Source: Owenia fusiformis (taxonomy: Eukaryota > Annelida > Polychaeta > Sabellida > Oweniidae). Taken from it: a stretch of 64,000 bases of DNA. Numbering within the stretch: the stretch's first letter is position 1; every line of letters begins with the position of its first letter. The DNA is taken from NCBI GenBank assembly GCA_903813345.2, contig CAIIXF020000001.1:23517915-23581914 (forward strand), read 5' to 3'. The notes beneath the pieces are model-generated. The model did no database searches, had not been told where the DNA came from, and saw only the letters and a list, made by a program, of their open reading frames with translations. Of this stretch, positions 36,106-49,700 are shown in pieces. Both the position numbers and the translations under genes were made by a program.

Positions 36106-37564
36106 ATGTCTGCTTACGAAAACGTATCTCGGGGAGCTCTGAAATTAAAAGGTGTTTCTGACTCTGGAATGAAAAAGTAAGACTTTCAATACATGCCGAC
36201 TGTCAATTTATGTGTTTCAGTTAACCCGTAACATAATTTCATACCGTAGCTCATTTTAGTTGTGAAGAAATTGGGACCGTAATTTTATAATTTTCATTTT
36301 GATTTTAAACAAAACCCGGAAGTAAGCTTAGGCTTTACTTTTCACAGCATTTTCAAAGAAAGGGGCCAAAAATGTCAAACCTACCTCGTCTCCCTACGGA
36401 TCTTTTACTATATACAAGGAAGAAATTGAAGAATAGGGCAAAATGATGCTGAGAAAAGTATACACGAAAAAGAGATTCAGACAGGCTCTCAAGAATGATT
36501 CAGAAAAAAGTATCCAAGAACCACCCGGTCTCTTTGAACAGCCCCACGTCCTGAAAGAAGAGACCCGATACAATTGTACATGTATAATCAAAGCTAAATC
36601 TCTAGTACTCTTTTGGTGTACATTTGTAATTGTATGATTATGTGTTTTAGGAAGAAAAAGAAGAAGTCCAAGGAAAAAGAGAGAGAAAGGCTGATGCTTG
36701 AGCAAGCTCAGCAGCAACAAGCCAATTCTGATGATGGTGCATCTTCATCCCAAAAAGAATACAGAACTAAAGCTGAAGAGGCTTATATTGAAAGAAAAAA
36801 AGCATTGGTATGTACGTGTAGATCAATTTGGAATAGTTCTTTTATTGTACTTGCCTCACTTTCAGATCTTTCAGAATAGTTGAGTTGGATTCAACATGAA
36901 ACAGATAAAGGACATAACACTTAAAAATATATGATGAAGGGTTCAGTGTTGCGAAAGATTGTTGAAGTGGTGCATTTTGTCATTGTTGATTCAACCAATT
37001 GTTTCACTTTGCCATTCATAGAATAAAATGATTTGTTTTTCAGAAACAGCAAGAGTTATTAAAGATGGCGTCCAAAACTCACAAAGAAAGAATCATGGTA
37101 AGTTTCTGACTATTCTAAAGTAAAACTTTTTTCCATTTCCATTTGAATGTTTTGAAATTATTTTTGTATAGATGAATTTATACCTGCCTAGCTCACTCTA
37201 TTTTTACACATTACATGTATGTTTAATTGATGATTTTGAATTATAATACATGTACCTGTATATAACATTCACTTCTCTAATCTGAACATGTGTTTTCTGA
37301 ACACACTTTTTGTGCCAGTTTGTTAAATCTCCCATCCAGCTCCCATCTGGCAATCTAAGGTTTCTTTCCATTTAAGAATTCAACGTGTTATAAACATTTT
37401 CACTTTTCTCAATAAACGAAATATTTGAATGCTGAGATATGTATTCTTCAGCAAGTAAAATCAATCAATAAGAATGTATTATTTATCCTTTTCAGGAATT
37501 CAATGAAAAATTGGGCAATCTAAGTGAACATTATGACATTCCTAAAGTTAGTTGGACTAAGTAA
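36106..37564 (+). CDS. FAM32A: FAM32A homologue
   Basis: Small conserved nuclear protein; in human it has been found in the catalytic spliceosome near the 3' splice site. Exons: 36106-36176, 36651-36807, 37044-37097, 37496-37564. They encode 116 residues: MSAYENVSRGALKLKGVSDSG, then a Lys-rich stretch, a Gln-rich, charged middle and the conserved C-terminal block KMASKTHKERIMEFNEKLGN ending LSEHYDIPKVSWTK. Human FAM32A (112 residues) ends in the same SWTK. Start chosen by match to the human MEAYEQVQKGPLKLKG start. All introns are GT/AG. An in-frame upstream ATG at 36052 (MAERKKRLCS) could give an alternative N-terminus but has no counterpart in the human protein. Divergent from RPLP1. Confidence 0.95.
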
Positions 37565-38300
37565 GAGGCAGAACACATTATATATTGGATCCATGGACTT
37601 CACTACAGAAGTACAGCCACACATGAGTGCATAACATTTTCTCAACAAGCTGGACTTGACATATGAGCATCCAGTGTCTGATATATAGGCTAGATCTGGC
37701 AAGAGTACATTGTTCCGATATTGCTGAATGAAGTGTGATTATTTGACACATCCAATGGTGTACCAACATGCCAGTTCAAAAGGATACATTGTGACATGTC
37801 ATACCTGGTCAGTCCTGTGAGACTCCACAACACTTGCATGTAAATCACTCAGAATATTGTGAGGGACTAGAAAGGGGCAGCCACTGTGCACTCTTTGTAA
37901 AAAACGTCCGTGGCATTGATGAAGGAAACTGACAATCCTTTGATAATGGATTACTATTTATTGAATAGATGAAATTCAGCAAATCCTGCTATCTCTGTAA
38001 ACCAAGATTGGTAATTTGTAGGTTTGGCGTTACTGTACCATTCACTAGATAACTAACAGGCCTAATACATTATTTAGTGAAAAAATGAATTATTTTGTAA
38101 GTTTTCTGGTCCATCATCTTGCACATTGAATACTGTCAAATGATTGAATGATCATTCTTGTCTGTAAAATTGACCAGATACTGTCATTTTTCACAATTGA
38201 ACCTAATCTAATTTTAATCTAATTTTTTGTTGTTTTTATTCCAGATTTGTGCTGTGTGTACATATTATGTATGCTAGAAATAAATAAAAAAAAATTAAAA
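37565..38300 (+). other. FAM32A: FAM32A 3' UTR
   Basis: Non-coding sequence after the stop, ending near overlapping AATAAA signals at 38279-38288 followed by an A-run. The UTR would be about 730 bases. Confidence 0.65.
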
Positions 38301-38632
38301 GAACCCCTGAGTTGTGTCCACATATTAATGGGTGGTGGGGGAACATGTTTTACTCACATTACAAAAAGAGTACAATGAACTCGTTTGGCCCAATTATGAA
38401 ATGATTTCAACAAATATTATGATTGATGCTGACATGGTTGTGACCAACTTTTGTCGCATCCATCAGAATACTTTATGTGCATTAAAAAATGACGATAACT
38501 CTATAATTTTATCTTTTTGCTCATCCTGTAATTGAACCTACAAAGAATACTTTTACAAATTAGGCTAATGAATGACATTTCCACTAAATTATAGTGACTT
38601 GAGACCAGTTGAGAGTAAATTATCATCATAGT

Positions 38633-38722
38633 CTCTACATTTTTGTGGACAGTGTTTGGCGGTAGATGTTCATTGTCTGTAACAAATGGTGGTGACATTT
38701 TGCATGTTAATTGCTTGTTAAT
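38633..38722 (-). repeat. Dispersed GGCATTAACATGCAAAATG repeat, copy d
   Basis: On the minus strand: CAATTAACATGCAAAATGTC, then ACCACCATTTGTTACAGAC and CCAAACACTGTCCACAAAAA. It matches copies at 26787, 47671 and 62340 over about 90 bp, so the family inserts in both orientations. Confidence 0.65.
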
Positions 38723-39251
38723 GATATGCCAATTTCTAAAAGTACGAAATGTTCCAACTTCATTTCAGGATAATGCTTCAATTTTAAAAATTATCTGGCA
38801 AAAAATATATAACAAGCTTAGAATCTATCCCAAAGTTAATAAACAGGAGTACTTTATGCCTTATAAAGTAAACAACAAAAAAGAGTCTTAATCAGTTCAT
38901 GATTTTATATTTTTCACATGCTGTTCCTAGAAGACATCACAACAATGTGCAGTATAGTTTTGGCTCTTTCAGCGCACAAAAATATACCTCTAATATTATC
39001 ATCAAATATAAAAAAGAAATCCAATTTAAAGGGGCATTCAGATGTTCTATCATTGAAAGTCTTACAATATCTTTTTTTATTTACAATTTTGATAAGTTAT
39101 CTCTTTTTAGTTTATGTACAATTTGTATATATATACAATTTTTACAGTTATGTATACAAGGCTAAATAGGCTTCCTTCAACTCAAAGGTAATACATAAAT
39201 ACAAGAAAATTAAATTTTATAATATTACTGCTGCTTGTAGTTGTAGATATA

Positions 39252-39433
39252 CAGGGTGTCCAAAAACCAGGATTTAAGAACTGTAGTTTTTGATAAAATT
39301 GGCAGATTATAATCAAACATTCACAACAAAATTCACATTGAATGAATTAAATAATTCTGAAATTTCAAGGCAAAATATGCAAAATTGACCGAGTTATTCA
39401 ACTTTCTTACAGTCCTGTTTTTTGGACACCCTG
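39252..39433. mobile_element. 182-bp TA-flanked MITE, CAGGGTGTCCAAAAA ends
   Basis: CAGGGTGTCCAAAAACCAGG and CCTGTTTTTTGGACACCCTG are inverted, flanked by TA at 39250-39251 and 39434-39435. No coding content; Tc1/mariner-type. Confidence 0.85.
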
Positions 39434-39860
39434 TATGATTGTTCCTCAATATAAATATATCTTTTATTTTGTAAAGAATGAGATCTTTTGTAGCCTGTTG
39501 AATAATTATTAAGATGGCGTACATCCCTAATTTTGCTCACATTTGTTTTTAGGTTGAAACAACCATCGAATTAAAAATACATGTACGTAGATCAATGTAA
39601 ATCTGTAAATAGTTTTTACATAAATGAGTGAAAGATGACTTTATTATGACAAAGTATCGAGTCAGCCCGTTCATGCAATTAGATATCACAGTTTACACAT
39701 ATGTTTTTAGTTAGAAACAAGGTGTTCATTCTGCTTGTAAAGTATATAATACAAAGTTTGTGAAAATTATATCAAGATTTTTACATGTAGACCCAATAGT
39801 GATTCATCATTCAATTTTTGAAACAAAAATCATAAAGTAATACTCCTAACATATACATAT

Positions 39861-40364
39861 CACTCCCCCCAGTTTTCTGCAAGTTAAAATGCTCAATTCT
39901 GCAAGTGAAATTAGTGAATTCTGCAAGAAGGGCTAATTCTGCAGAAATTCCGCGGATATTCGCGGCATTTTTTTATATAATATAAATAACTGTTATTAAT
40001 TTATGTCTTTGTTTAACTTTCTGACGAGAACCGAAAGAAAAACTAATGGTTTTCGAACCAGTAAACGGGAAAATATCGTGATAGTCAGGTAGTCAGTCAC
40101 TACATACATGCTGCCATCTAACGGCAGAAATCAAACGATGGCGTTTAGAATTTTCACTTCGCATAATTTGGGTTATTTCTGCAAGGGATTTGACTGAAAA
40201 CGTGTCAAATTGTTACAGGTAAGACTGACTTTTTAAACTTTTGGAAAATATATGGATTCTGCGGAAAATTCCGCGGAAATTGACCAAAATAGTTGATTCT
40301 GCAATTCCGCGGGCAGAGGCAAATTCCGTCCGCGCTCTGCAAACACGGAATCCTGGGGGCAGTG
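39861..40364. mobile_element. 504-bp inverted-repeat element, CACT ends, ACATAT duplication
   Basis: Starts CACTCCCCCCAG and ends CTGGGGGCAGTG, flanked by ACATAT at 39855-39860 and 40365-40370. The interior is full of TTCTGCAAG and AATTCCGCGG words near both ends. No transposase. CACTG-like ends suggest a CACTA- or Chapaev-type element, but the 6-bp duplication is unusual for those. Confidence 0.75.
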
Positions 40365-40723
40365 ACATATAGGCCTAATGGTCAGTCAAAGAATGTTTGG
40401 ACGGATGTGCAGAGTAAATCATGCCTGGATGGAATACAATGTAAAGTTGTTATTGTGCCATCCTTAAAATGTCACAATATCAAATGCAATGACTATTTCG
40501 GCTTGAGACCAAGAACCACTTGGCACAGTAAATGCAAGAATTTATGACTTGGATTAGGGGCAAGTCACCCTGCATGTGGTTTGAGTATTAAGGTCATCTG
40601 TAGGCCACAATTCATCTGGTAACTACTGCGACAGCGAACTACACCTTGATTGATACATGAAGTTCAAATTATTCCAATAAATCTCATGTAATCGAGCCCA
40701 ACCTCATATATCTAAACTCAAAG

Positions 40724-43700
40724 TCATATAATCCTGTCTAAGTAGTTTTGGAACGTGGTCAATTCATCAGTCCCCTGAGCTGAGAATTCCTGCTTAAAGC
40801 TGTGTATCTCAACGTTACCCTCAGATCTGCATAAAGCCTGCAAAATAAAAAATAATATATAAAAAATTACTTTTGTTATATAATTGAGCTGTTTATCTTA
40901 ATATTACAAGCTGTCTCCAATTTTGTCTGATAGCTCAGACTATATCAATCAAACTAAAGGAGCTGTAGTGAAACATACACACAAAACAAGTGGATATTTA
41001 CAACATAATGTCATAAATATACACACATATTATTTTGGATAAATAAGTTAACTGGGATAGCATAGTGTAAATAAGAGAAGACATTGTTCTGTAGATTTTC
41101 TGAGTGAGACGTCAGCATTTCACCAAGTAACAAGTAAAAAATAACAAGTAAAAAACCTTGGGGTCAATTATTTTTTATTTGAGCCAGCTCATTCAAACTG
41201 TTCCGCCATTCAATTTTGACTAGCAGGTTCAAAATTCTTATGATGTAAATGGAGTAACTCCAAACTACTGCAGTAGAGCTAAAGCCTCATTTCAAAAAAT
41301 CATATATTTTGAAGAAAATTAATATTTTGGATCTGAGTAAATGCTGCTACAGTTGATTTTCATAGACAGATTTGATCAAGCAAGGTTTAATCCAGTGGTT
41401 AATATATAAAGTTTAGTTTCTCACAAACTGACAACATCTAATGAATAACTACATGACTGTATACACCACTCACCATTTGAGGCTTTTGGCCTGGACTCAC
41501 TTTATTGGTTGCTTTATGATCATTGCAGAGACACACTGATGTTAATCTGAAAAAAGGAATAAAGGTATATAATATTATACAGAGATAAGGGCCCTTTAAT
41601 TATGATCTTCAGGTCAGCTAATATTTTCATTTTTTCAGCAGGAAAATAACAACATGACAACTGGTCTGTATGACCAGATCCAAAATTCTTGAAGTATGCT
41701 GTACGTACTAAAACATAATGTGCCTATTTGACTGACATTGTAAAGATCCTCTCATCATTTAATGTTTTTATTTTAGTATTTATCATAGGAGTAAACACAG
41801 AGATGTATGTACATTTGTTTCAATCTTTCTTTATGCAATGTGCAATATGCAATGTTTCTTTATGCAATGCATCGATGTATTTGCATAGCAGATCTACCCT
41901 TTAACTCTGCTCCGGACACTCACCCATCAGATATCTCATGTACTTGTATAGGACAGGCATCGTCCATTAGGAGGTCCCAGGCATAAATCATAGAGTCAGT
42001 ATCAACTGCATAGAACATAGAAGGCCTGCTCCGTGACCAGTGGACAGACACAATAGACCTCCCCTCTGTTGAGTCTGCCCAGCATATTGCAGCATTTTCT
42101 AAACACAAGACAAAGTTTATTTCACTACAAGTTTATCACAACTCACTCCTTCCATAAAGTACAGTGAAGTAGAATGAACACTAACCAAGTGAAACTTTTT
42201 GACTGTATCAAAGGATTTCAACATACACATGTTTCATTTTAACACATGAATGTTTATGGAGCAGTCTCTCACAAGTAACATTGATCTTGAATTCAATTGT
42301 TACTATATTTGACGTTGTATCTAGCTAAATCATGAAATACAATCCAACGATTGTAATACAGTAAATAAATGAGTGAAAGAGCTGCAATATGATTGACTAT
42401 GAAATAAGAGTTTAGTATTAGCCAATTGAAAATTGATAACAAAAAGGCTTAGAAAATCTAAGGAGGAGATTCTTTCAAAATCTTTAGCTAATCTCAGGTA
42501 GCCATTTAACAGAATCTGTATAATAATGCTGCATACCTGAATGTATGTTGTGTAGGCGTATACTACCATCTGCACAGCCAGCCTGTAAAAATAACATTGA
42601 TGGAATAACAAAACAATTATAGGTCACTGAAACTTTAAACTCCTTTAAGGGGATCATTAGTCACTGTATCTCTTTCACCATTCTTGAGTTCGTGATCTGT
42701 ACATGAGTGTCAATAAAAGTTGTTCATAAAATACTTCAATTTTCATTTCCAAAATCAGTTCTTCGCAGAATCTGTAATTTATAAGCAATAATAAGTAGGA
42801 GTGCATTTATTTAGAAATTGATTCACCTATCCAATACTCTTTCTCAACTAACTCAGGTTAAAATGTATGGGACATTTTTTGTATCAACCAGTCTGTACAG
42901 TTCAAACTTCATTTGGGTATGTATATTTTGTTTGACAAACAGCAAAGTATGACTTACCAGAAAGATTGGGAAGGAGAATGGATTGAAGTCCAGACAGAAC
43001 ACTTCAACAGGAGCTTCTATTTCTGGTTTATAACCTTTAGGGGGTGCCTTGCCTCCATATCTCACTCCATGCACCACATAGCCCTACAATAGAACAATAT
43101 GTACAGGGTGACCCAAAAAGAAGGCTGCAATCATTTCGGGTCACTCTGTATATGACAAACAAGAGCAAATATGAATCATAAATGAAGGAATGGGTTATGT
43201 CTTACAACAAGTCTCATTATACATCAAACCCCTTCCTAATTCTTATCACACGTACACGTGAATTTAAAGTAATGAAAACATTAAAGGATACTTTTCAATG
43301 TTTGTGTATATTTTTCTTTCATGACCCGGATAACATCATATCCTTTGATATGAATTATTGTATAATTTATTGTAATATGTTTCATAAAGAATTAAATATT
43401 TTTATAAAGCTTTACTTTGTATATGTATTGTATATACAGTACTTACAGAATCTGTGCCAACATAGAAGTGACTTGGATCAGAGGGCAAGAGTTGCATTTC
43501 ATATGCCCTCAGTGATGCTTTAAATGTCCTGCAAAATCATTCAGCATTCATTACTCATAAATACATAACCAATGAAAAAATTGTACAAGTATGAGAGATA
43601 ATTTGAGTCAGTTATTGCTGAGAAGATACGTGTCAAAAAGTGTGAAGTTTTTTGTATGTTTCAGCCACTTACTTGTCAAAATGTGTGAAGTTTTTTGTAT

Positions 43701-46700
43701 GTTTCAGCCACTTACTTTACAGGGTTTTCTAAATGTACAGCTGAGCTCTTGAGCAGTTTGATTCTTCCTCCAGGTGCCAGCCCCAGGTCAGACTCAGACC
43801 CTGCCTCATCAGCAGTTACAATCTCAGCAACAACCTGAAATATACAAGCAAGCATTAATGAAAGTTCAGTAATATCTGAAGATCTAATCTGAACACTCAG
43901 GGTGCATTTTCGTATGCCAGCGGACACAATCCACCCACACAGCACTTAATGAGCCTTGTCAGCAGGCATCACGAAAAAGAACAAAAAGCTCCGCGATGCA
44001 AATTACATGCTCACATGTTTTCAACAATAACAGCTCAATGTGAATATTTTTCTTTTTTCTAATTGGCCAGAGTCTTTCTTGTTGATAAAACGTTAAAATG
44101 GGAACACCCTCCAATCCTAACACTTTAAGCTAGTCTCTAATAGCTCTCAGATTCGCCATGATTTACTGTACAATGATTGACAACTTAAATACTGAAAGAA
44201 GAATTCGAATGATAGTTTTACATACTAGATTGACCAGAATGCTTCCATCAGGTAAGTTGTAATTTTATAATATCTATGGTCTCAAAGGTCTTATTTTAAC
44301 AAGAAGTATTAAGCAGGGATGCAATTGTAAGTATTAAATTGATAATGGTGATACATACGTTTGGATCAAGATAACTGCACCAAAGGTAAAATAACTAAGT
44401 AAAGGATCAGTTTTAATGTGCCAATAGCCACCTTGACCATGTAATGACATAAGACTCTATGGTGAGGCAATTATTGTATATTTAGCCCCTGAGTTTAGAG
44501 ACTACGTCAACTCACCCATAGATTCAGGACCGCCTGCTCCTCCATACTGGCTAGTTGAAAGGAAAGACCTGACCCCAGTCCATCACTGTCACTTGCATGA
44601 CTGCCTTTTGAGCTGGAATAGCAATCATATAAGTACTTCTAATTATAGCCTACCAAGTGATGCATGAACTAAGTTGGAAGTATATAGGATCCATTGACAG
44701 AGGTAAATCAAATCCACGCTCATCCACAACACCCACTCCTTTTAGTTTCTTCCATATTCAGATTGTACGTGAATTAATGGGTAAAAATATAATACAGGAA
44801 TTTTCAGTTACTGTGCTTACAAAAGAGCTATGTGATCAGTGGTAAATCCATTCAATGAAGGTAAGAACTGATTTACAACAATGATCACTTTTGGAACTGT
44901 GATTCATTTTCAAATGAGAATTAATTAATCAGTTTATTTTCTCAAGTACAGGTATGTACAATATCATACCATACACAATTACATGTACACTTCTTATAAT
45001 ATTTCACAAATCATTGTAAATACCATTATGTGGCACCTAATACTCCCTCTTAGGAGTCATAGCCACTACAACCTGTAAATATGTTACATTGATTTTAATT
45101 TTAAAAAAATACCTCAATGACAGCACTGTGCCATGTGGCATATTTTACTCAGTTGAATTTGCAGAAGAATTCAAACTCTAAATGTACTTACACCTTGTCC
45201 TGTGGTGAGATCACAGGCAATATAGATGTCACTGCACTGTTGTGGTTATCATACTGCAATATTCCAGCTGTAAAACAATTATTTAAAAATTAATACAAGG
45301 AATAAACATGCAAAATGTCACCAGTGTCAAATTATCTAAATATCAACTCACATTTTTCACTATTCTTTAATCCCCAAAACCTTAACAAAAATATCCTTTA
45401 TTCTGAACGAGAAGTTATCAGTTATCACAGAGAGAATCAATATTTGAAAAATTTATTGAGATTAGTTTGTACATATATATTTGTATATATGTATACCTGT
45501 ACTATATGTTGGATATCTAACAAGCCACTCTTTGTCTGCCAGTGTGATGTGCTTATGTAGGGATGGGTTCTCCCTCAGGTCCCACACAACAAGAGAACCA
45601 TCACTCTAAAAGTGCATTAGAGGTAGAGGTGTAATACTCCACCACATAATGTTGAAATCAGTATTTTGCATGCAAACTGCATTTATTTGTCAGTAGTCAA
45701 ATGAGCTAAAAATAACACCAAGTAATATTCAATTCAAATAGATTGAATTGAAGAGCAATATATTACATACTGTTAGGACATATGAAATTACAAGAACTTT
45801 AGTCGTGTCAAACTTACCATTCCAGCAAAAGCCAGATGGGCTTTGTTGGGACTAAAACAGCAGCAGGTTGGTTGTGACTCACAGGCCAGAATTCTGAAAC
45901 GCAAAGGAAACAATATTTATTGAAAATACAGCTTTTGACAAAGGTCTAACCTGATATTATGCCACTATACAATCTTAATGCTAGTTCTTATAATATATGT
46001 ATGTATCTTTCAGATTTAGTCAGTTTGGGTCATTGTATTAAGTTATCATTAGACAATCTTCACTGGTTCGAAAATCCTAGGGGGTTTACATTTGACAATT
46101 ATGAGGGGGGAGGTCAAACCCTTTAATCCCCCTAGGTACTGCTAGGTGACATTTTAAAAATTTCGTCTCATATTCCTGGACAGCAGATACATATGCAGCA
46201 TCTTATCAATTCATAATTACAGAATCTTAAATGATAGCCTAGAGGGTAAAATACTTACTTTTGAGGTGCTGATGGTTCATGTATATTCCACAAACACACC
46301 AGGCCTTTGTTTGATAAAATATCTCCAGGGGAAACCTGAAAGTATGAAATAATGCAGACACATGATCAAACAATATCTATCAACGTATTTCAACCAAATT
46401 CTCAATATCTTATATCAAAGGATTATATCAAAATCATTTTCATGGAGCAAGAGAAAAATATCACATTGTTCAAAATCAGACAATATTTCTGTTGAATCTC
46501 TCCTGACAGGTTTAAATGTCATGCCTCTCATTAAAACATAGATAGGATCTAAAATGATAAAGTATGCCAATGCTAGATGTGTAGTACTTGCCTGTTTTGG
46601 TCGACTATATACAGCAAGGAATAGATTGCTCTGCATAGTTGCAAATTGACTATGTATTACTTGTCTACCTAAAAATTAATAAAACAAGACTTGACAATAC

Positions 46701-49700
46701 AATGTATACAAATCATATCAAAACGAGATGAAACTATCAAACACATACAAAAAGTGTACTTTTGTTTGATAGATGATCCCCAGGAATCCTTTGAAAAATA
46801 ACCTCCAGGGACAATCAACATCAACACATAATATATGAAAATTCACCAAATTAGTGGATTTATGATTGAAAGTAAATAAATCATTATCTACAGTATGTGT
46901 GTGCCATTTCATATAGTTATACATTACCTTGTAAAAATGGAGTATTGCCAAGTATGGTGTAGCTGTCACTAAATGGAATGTTGGATCTACTTTCTGATGC
47001 CTGGAGTTGATGGTCCAATGCAGATTGCTCCTCCAATAGCACACTTATCGCCTAAGAATTCAAAAAACATTGAGGAAAATGCTTAAATATTTTTAAGGAC
47101 ATTTTGATCTACAAATATTCTCTTGGGAATGGAATCTATGAATAACATTTAGCCAATCAACAGTTGCATGGCTACGCTGTTTAGCTCGGTGGTAGAGAAC
47201 TCAACGGAAAAACGAAAGGCTATGGGTTCAATCCCCACTAGGGTACCGGACTGGGATGGACTTTTTCACACCAGCCCTTAGCACAGGATTTCATTCTGGT
47301 TTTTCATTAACTTACATTTCTCAAGAATATATGCTAAAACTAATCCACTCATTTACAATTTGATTGGAAAGACAATCAGACAAATAAAGATTTGATGACT
47401 TCCACATATTACTCAAAAGACTGTTGACCTTACCTGACCTGCTTTAGCCAGGAATTTACCAAGACTCTGAACATCTACTGGTTTTTCTTTCTCTTCCTCA
47501 TTATCTGCTCCCACTTCCCCTTCTGCCCCTACAAGAAAGACAATACACTTTCAATAATACATGTTTAAGTTACCCATCAAATTTGAATACTTTGTTCATA
47601 CATGTATTTGATTACATCAGAATATGAGAATTATTCTAATGATGAGTAATAAGCATGACAAGTAACGACAGGGCATTAACATGCAAAATGCCACTACCTG
47701 CCATTTGTTACAGACACCAAATGGCAACTGCTAGAATCTACATAAAAGTTGGAGACCATAAGAATTAAGGGTCTAACGGTGCACCAAAACTGCGGTGCTC
47801 CGCGGTTCTTGGGCCTCGGTCGGTACGTTCGGTTCGAAAACACCAATGTTCGGTTTTTTAACGGTTCGTTAATTCAGTAAAAAGTGCCGTTCGCTAAAGT
47901 AGAGGAAGATGAATCTCGAAACGAGAGGTGAAGATTTCGGCATTCTAAACGCTCCAAAGTCGTACAAGGCCCACTGTTGGGGTTTATTTTGGATTTCCAA
48001 CGAGATGGTGTTCCTCTCCCGGAAAGAACGATATGCCGGCTTTGCAAAATTGTTATGGTATATGAGAAAGGTACGTGTGAAAAAACGGTCAGTTTGAGTT
48101 ATTTGATTTTTTACATTAAAGTGCGATAAGAACCGAAAACCGAACTGAAACCGAACCGAAACCGAACCGAGGACATAAAAAACGTGAACCGAACCGAGGA
48201 ATTATGAAACCGTGGGAGCCCTAATAAGAATATGTTACCACAAGTGATGGTGGCATAATAACCCATGAAAAGATACATCATAACCACACTTGTAACATGT
48301 AGTATGAAAAAGTCAAAATATGATTCCAATATCTTAATTTTTAATGAAAATAATATATTTATCTAGATCCACACATAAATTGACATTTTATTCAACATAC
48401 CCCCAGAAGATTTTGTTCCCTCCCCAGGATGTTGACTCCACTTGTCTCTGGTGTCAATCTCCTCTGTTTGAATCTCACGATCAACATCATCATCCCCTGT
48501 CTGGATGTAAGCCTGCAAACACAAAATAAACTGAGTGAGATTTGAATTTTCTTCCAAGTGATGTTTCTATCTCAAGTATTTTGGCTAAATATTATATAAA
48601 TACCGAGACCAGCGGGGTGTTATTCGAAACTAGAAACCCTGCTATTTGGTCTATATTTCTTAAGTAACATAATCTGCTACCCTAATTAATATGAAAATCC
48701 TCCCATGTAGACATTATTTTTATAAATATAATTTGTTTCACAATATCAAAGTTAACAATAAGTCTTTTCTTTTCCTATTTTTTGTTACCATGTACCATTT
48801 TTCAAAGATGTGAGTACCGTTGCCATGGTAACTGAATTATACCAAAACCTGGTCAGACCAACAGGCAGATGGAAACGCCATTTCAAATCTGTGGTGATCA
48901 AGATATGTCACTTATTGGGTGGTGACATGATAAATAATAAAGAAAAGTAGTATAGAAAACATCACAGATGCGTAGCTGGGTGGGGATTATCGGAAACCCC
49001 CCATGCTGGAATCTTCAAAATCATTAATTTATCCTTTTTAATTTTCTCATTATTTTTGTTAGACATATATTTTTGTAGTAAATGAAAAATTATGCTTTTT
49101 GGCCATTTATTGGCTTTTTGTGTATTCAAGCCCCCTTTAGAAAAATAGGGATCCTGACCCCCCCCTGTTCAAAAGTAATTTCATCTACAGACAGAAATAA
49201 AAATATTGGTGTTCACCAGACATAGGTGTTCACTAGACAAAGGTATTCACTAGACACAGGTGTTCACATTAGAAAGGTGCTCACTAGATACAGGTTTTAT
49301 TGCACTGCAGTCAGTGGATTATGTGCTAAGAATTAATGTTCACCAAACTCGCGTGTTCACTAGACACTGGTGTTTACATTAATAAAAAGAAGCTCATTAG
49401 ATACAGGTTTTACTGCACTGCAGTCAGTGGATTATGTGCTGAGTATTGGTGTTTACTAGAAAAAGGTGTTCTTGAGACACAGGTGTTCATAAGAGAAAAG
49501 AGTTCACTAGATACAGGTTTTGCTGCACTGCAATAAGTTGATAATGTACTAAGAATTGGTGTTCACTAGTCACAGGTGTTCACTTGATACAGATATTCAC
49601 TAGAGAGAGTAGTCCATGATATATGAGAATACCATGACAGTGCCTGTGTTCTATATTAGTGAGTAGCCAAAATTAGTTCTAAGACTTATATAATATAGAT

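Larger units (their letters stand above)
38301..40723. other. Region between FAM32A and the DYNC2I1 stop codon
   Basis: The two genes are tail to tail. The stretch holds a minus-strand dispersed repeat (38633-38722), the MITE at 39252-39433 and the inverted-repeat element at 39861-40364. No coding exon is seen. The DYNC2I1 3' UTR must enter from the right. Minus-strand AATAAA occurs at 39645-39640 and 39468-39463, but no poly(A) site is convincing. Confidence 0.55.

Noticed and set aside
36443-36637. 64-codon open frame in FAM32A intron 1
   Set aside because: It lies between two confirmed exons, has no family match and is not needed for a continuous FAM32A reading frame.
45194-45267. DYNC2I1 donor at GTGTAA beside exon 45192-45267
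   Set aside because: The next exon would then be out of frame with an early stop. Using the consensus GTAAGT two bases on restores the frame and the conserved sequence.
47181-47236. tRNA gene
   Set aside because: Box A and box B are present, but no acceptor stem or normal cloverleaf can be drawn. The tail recurs elsewhere, so it is a SINE.
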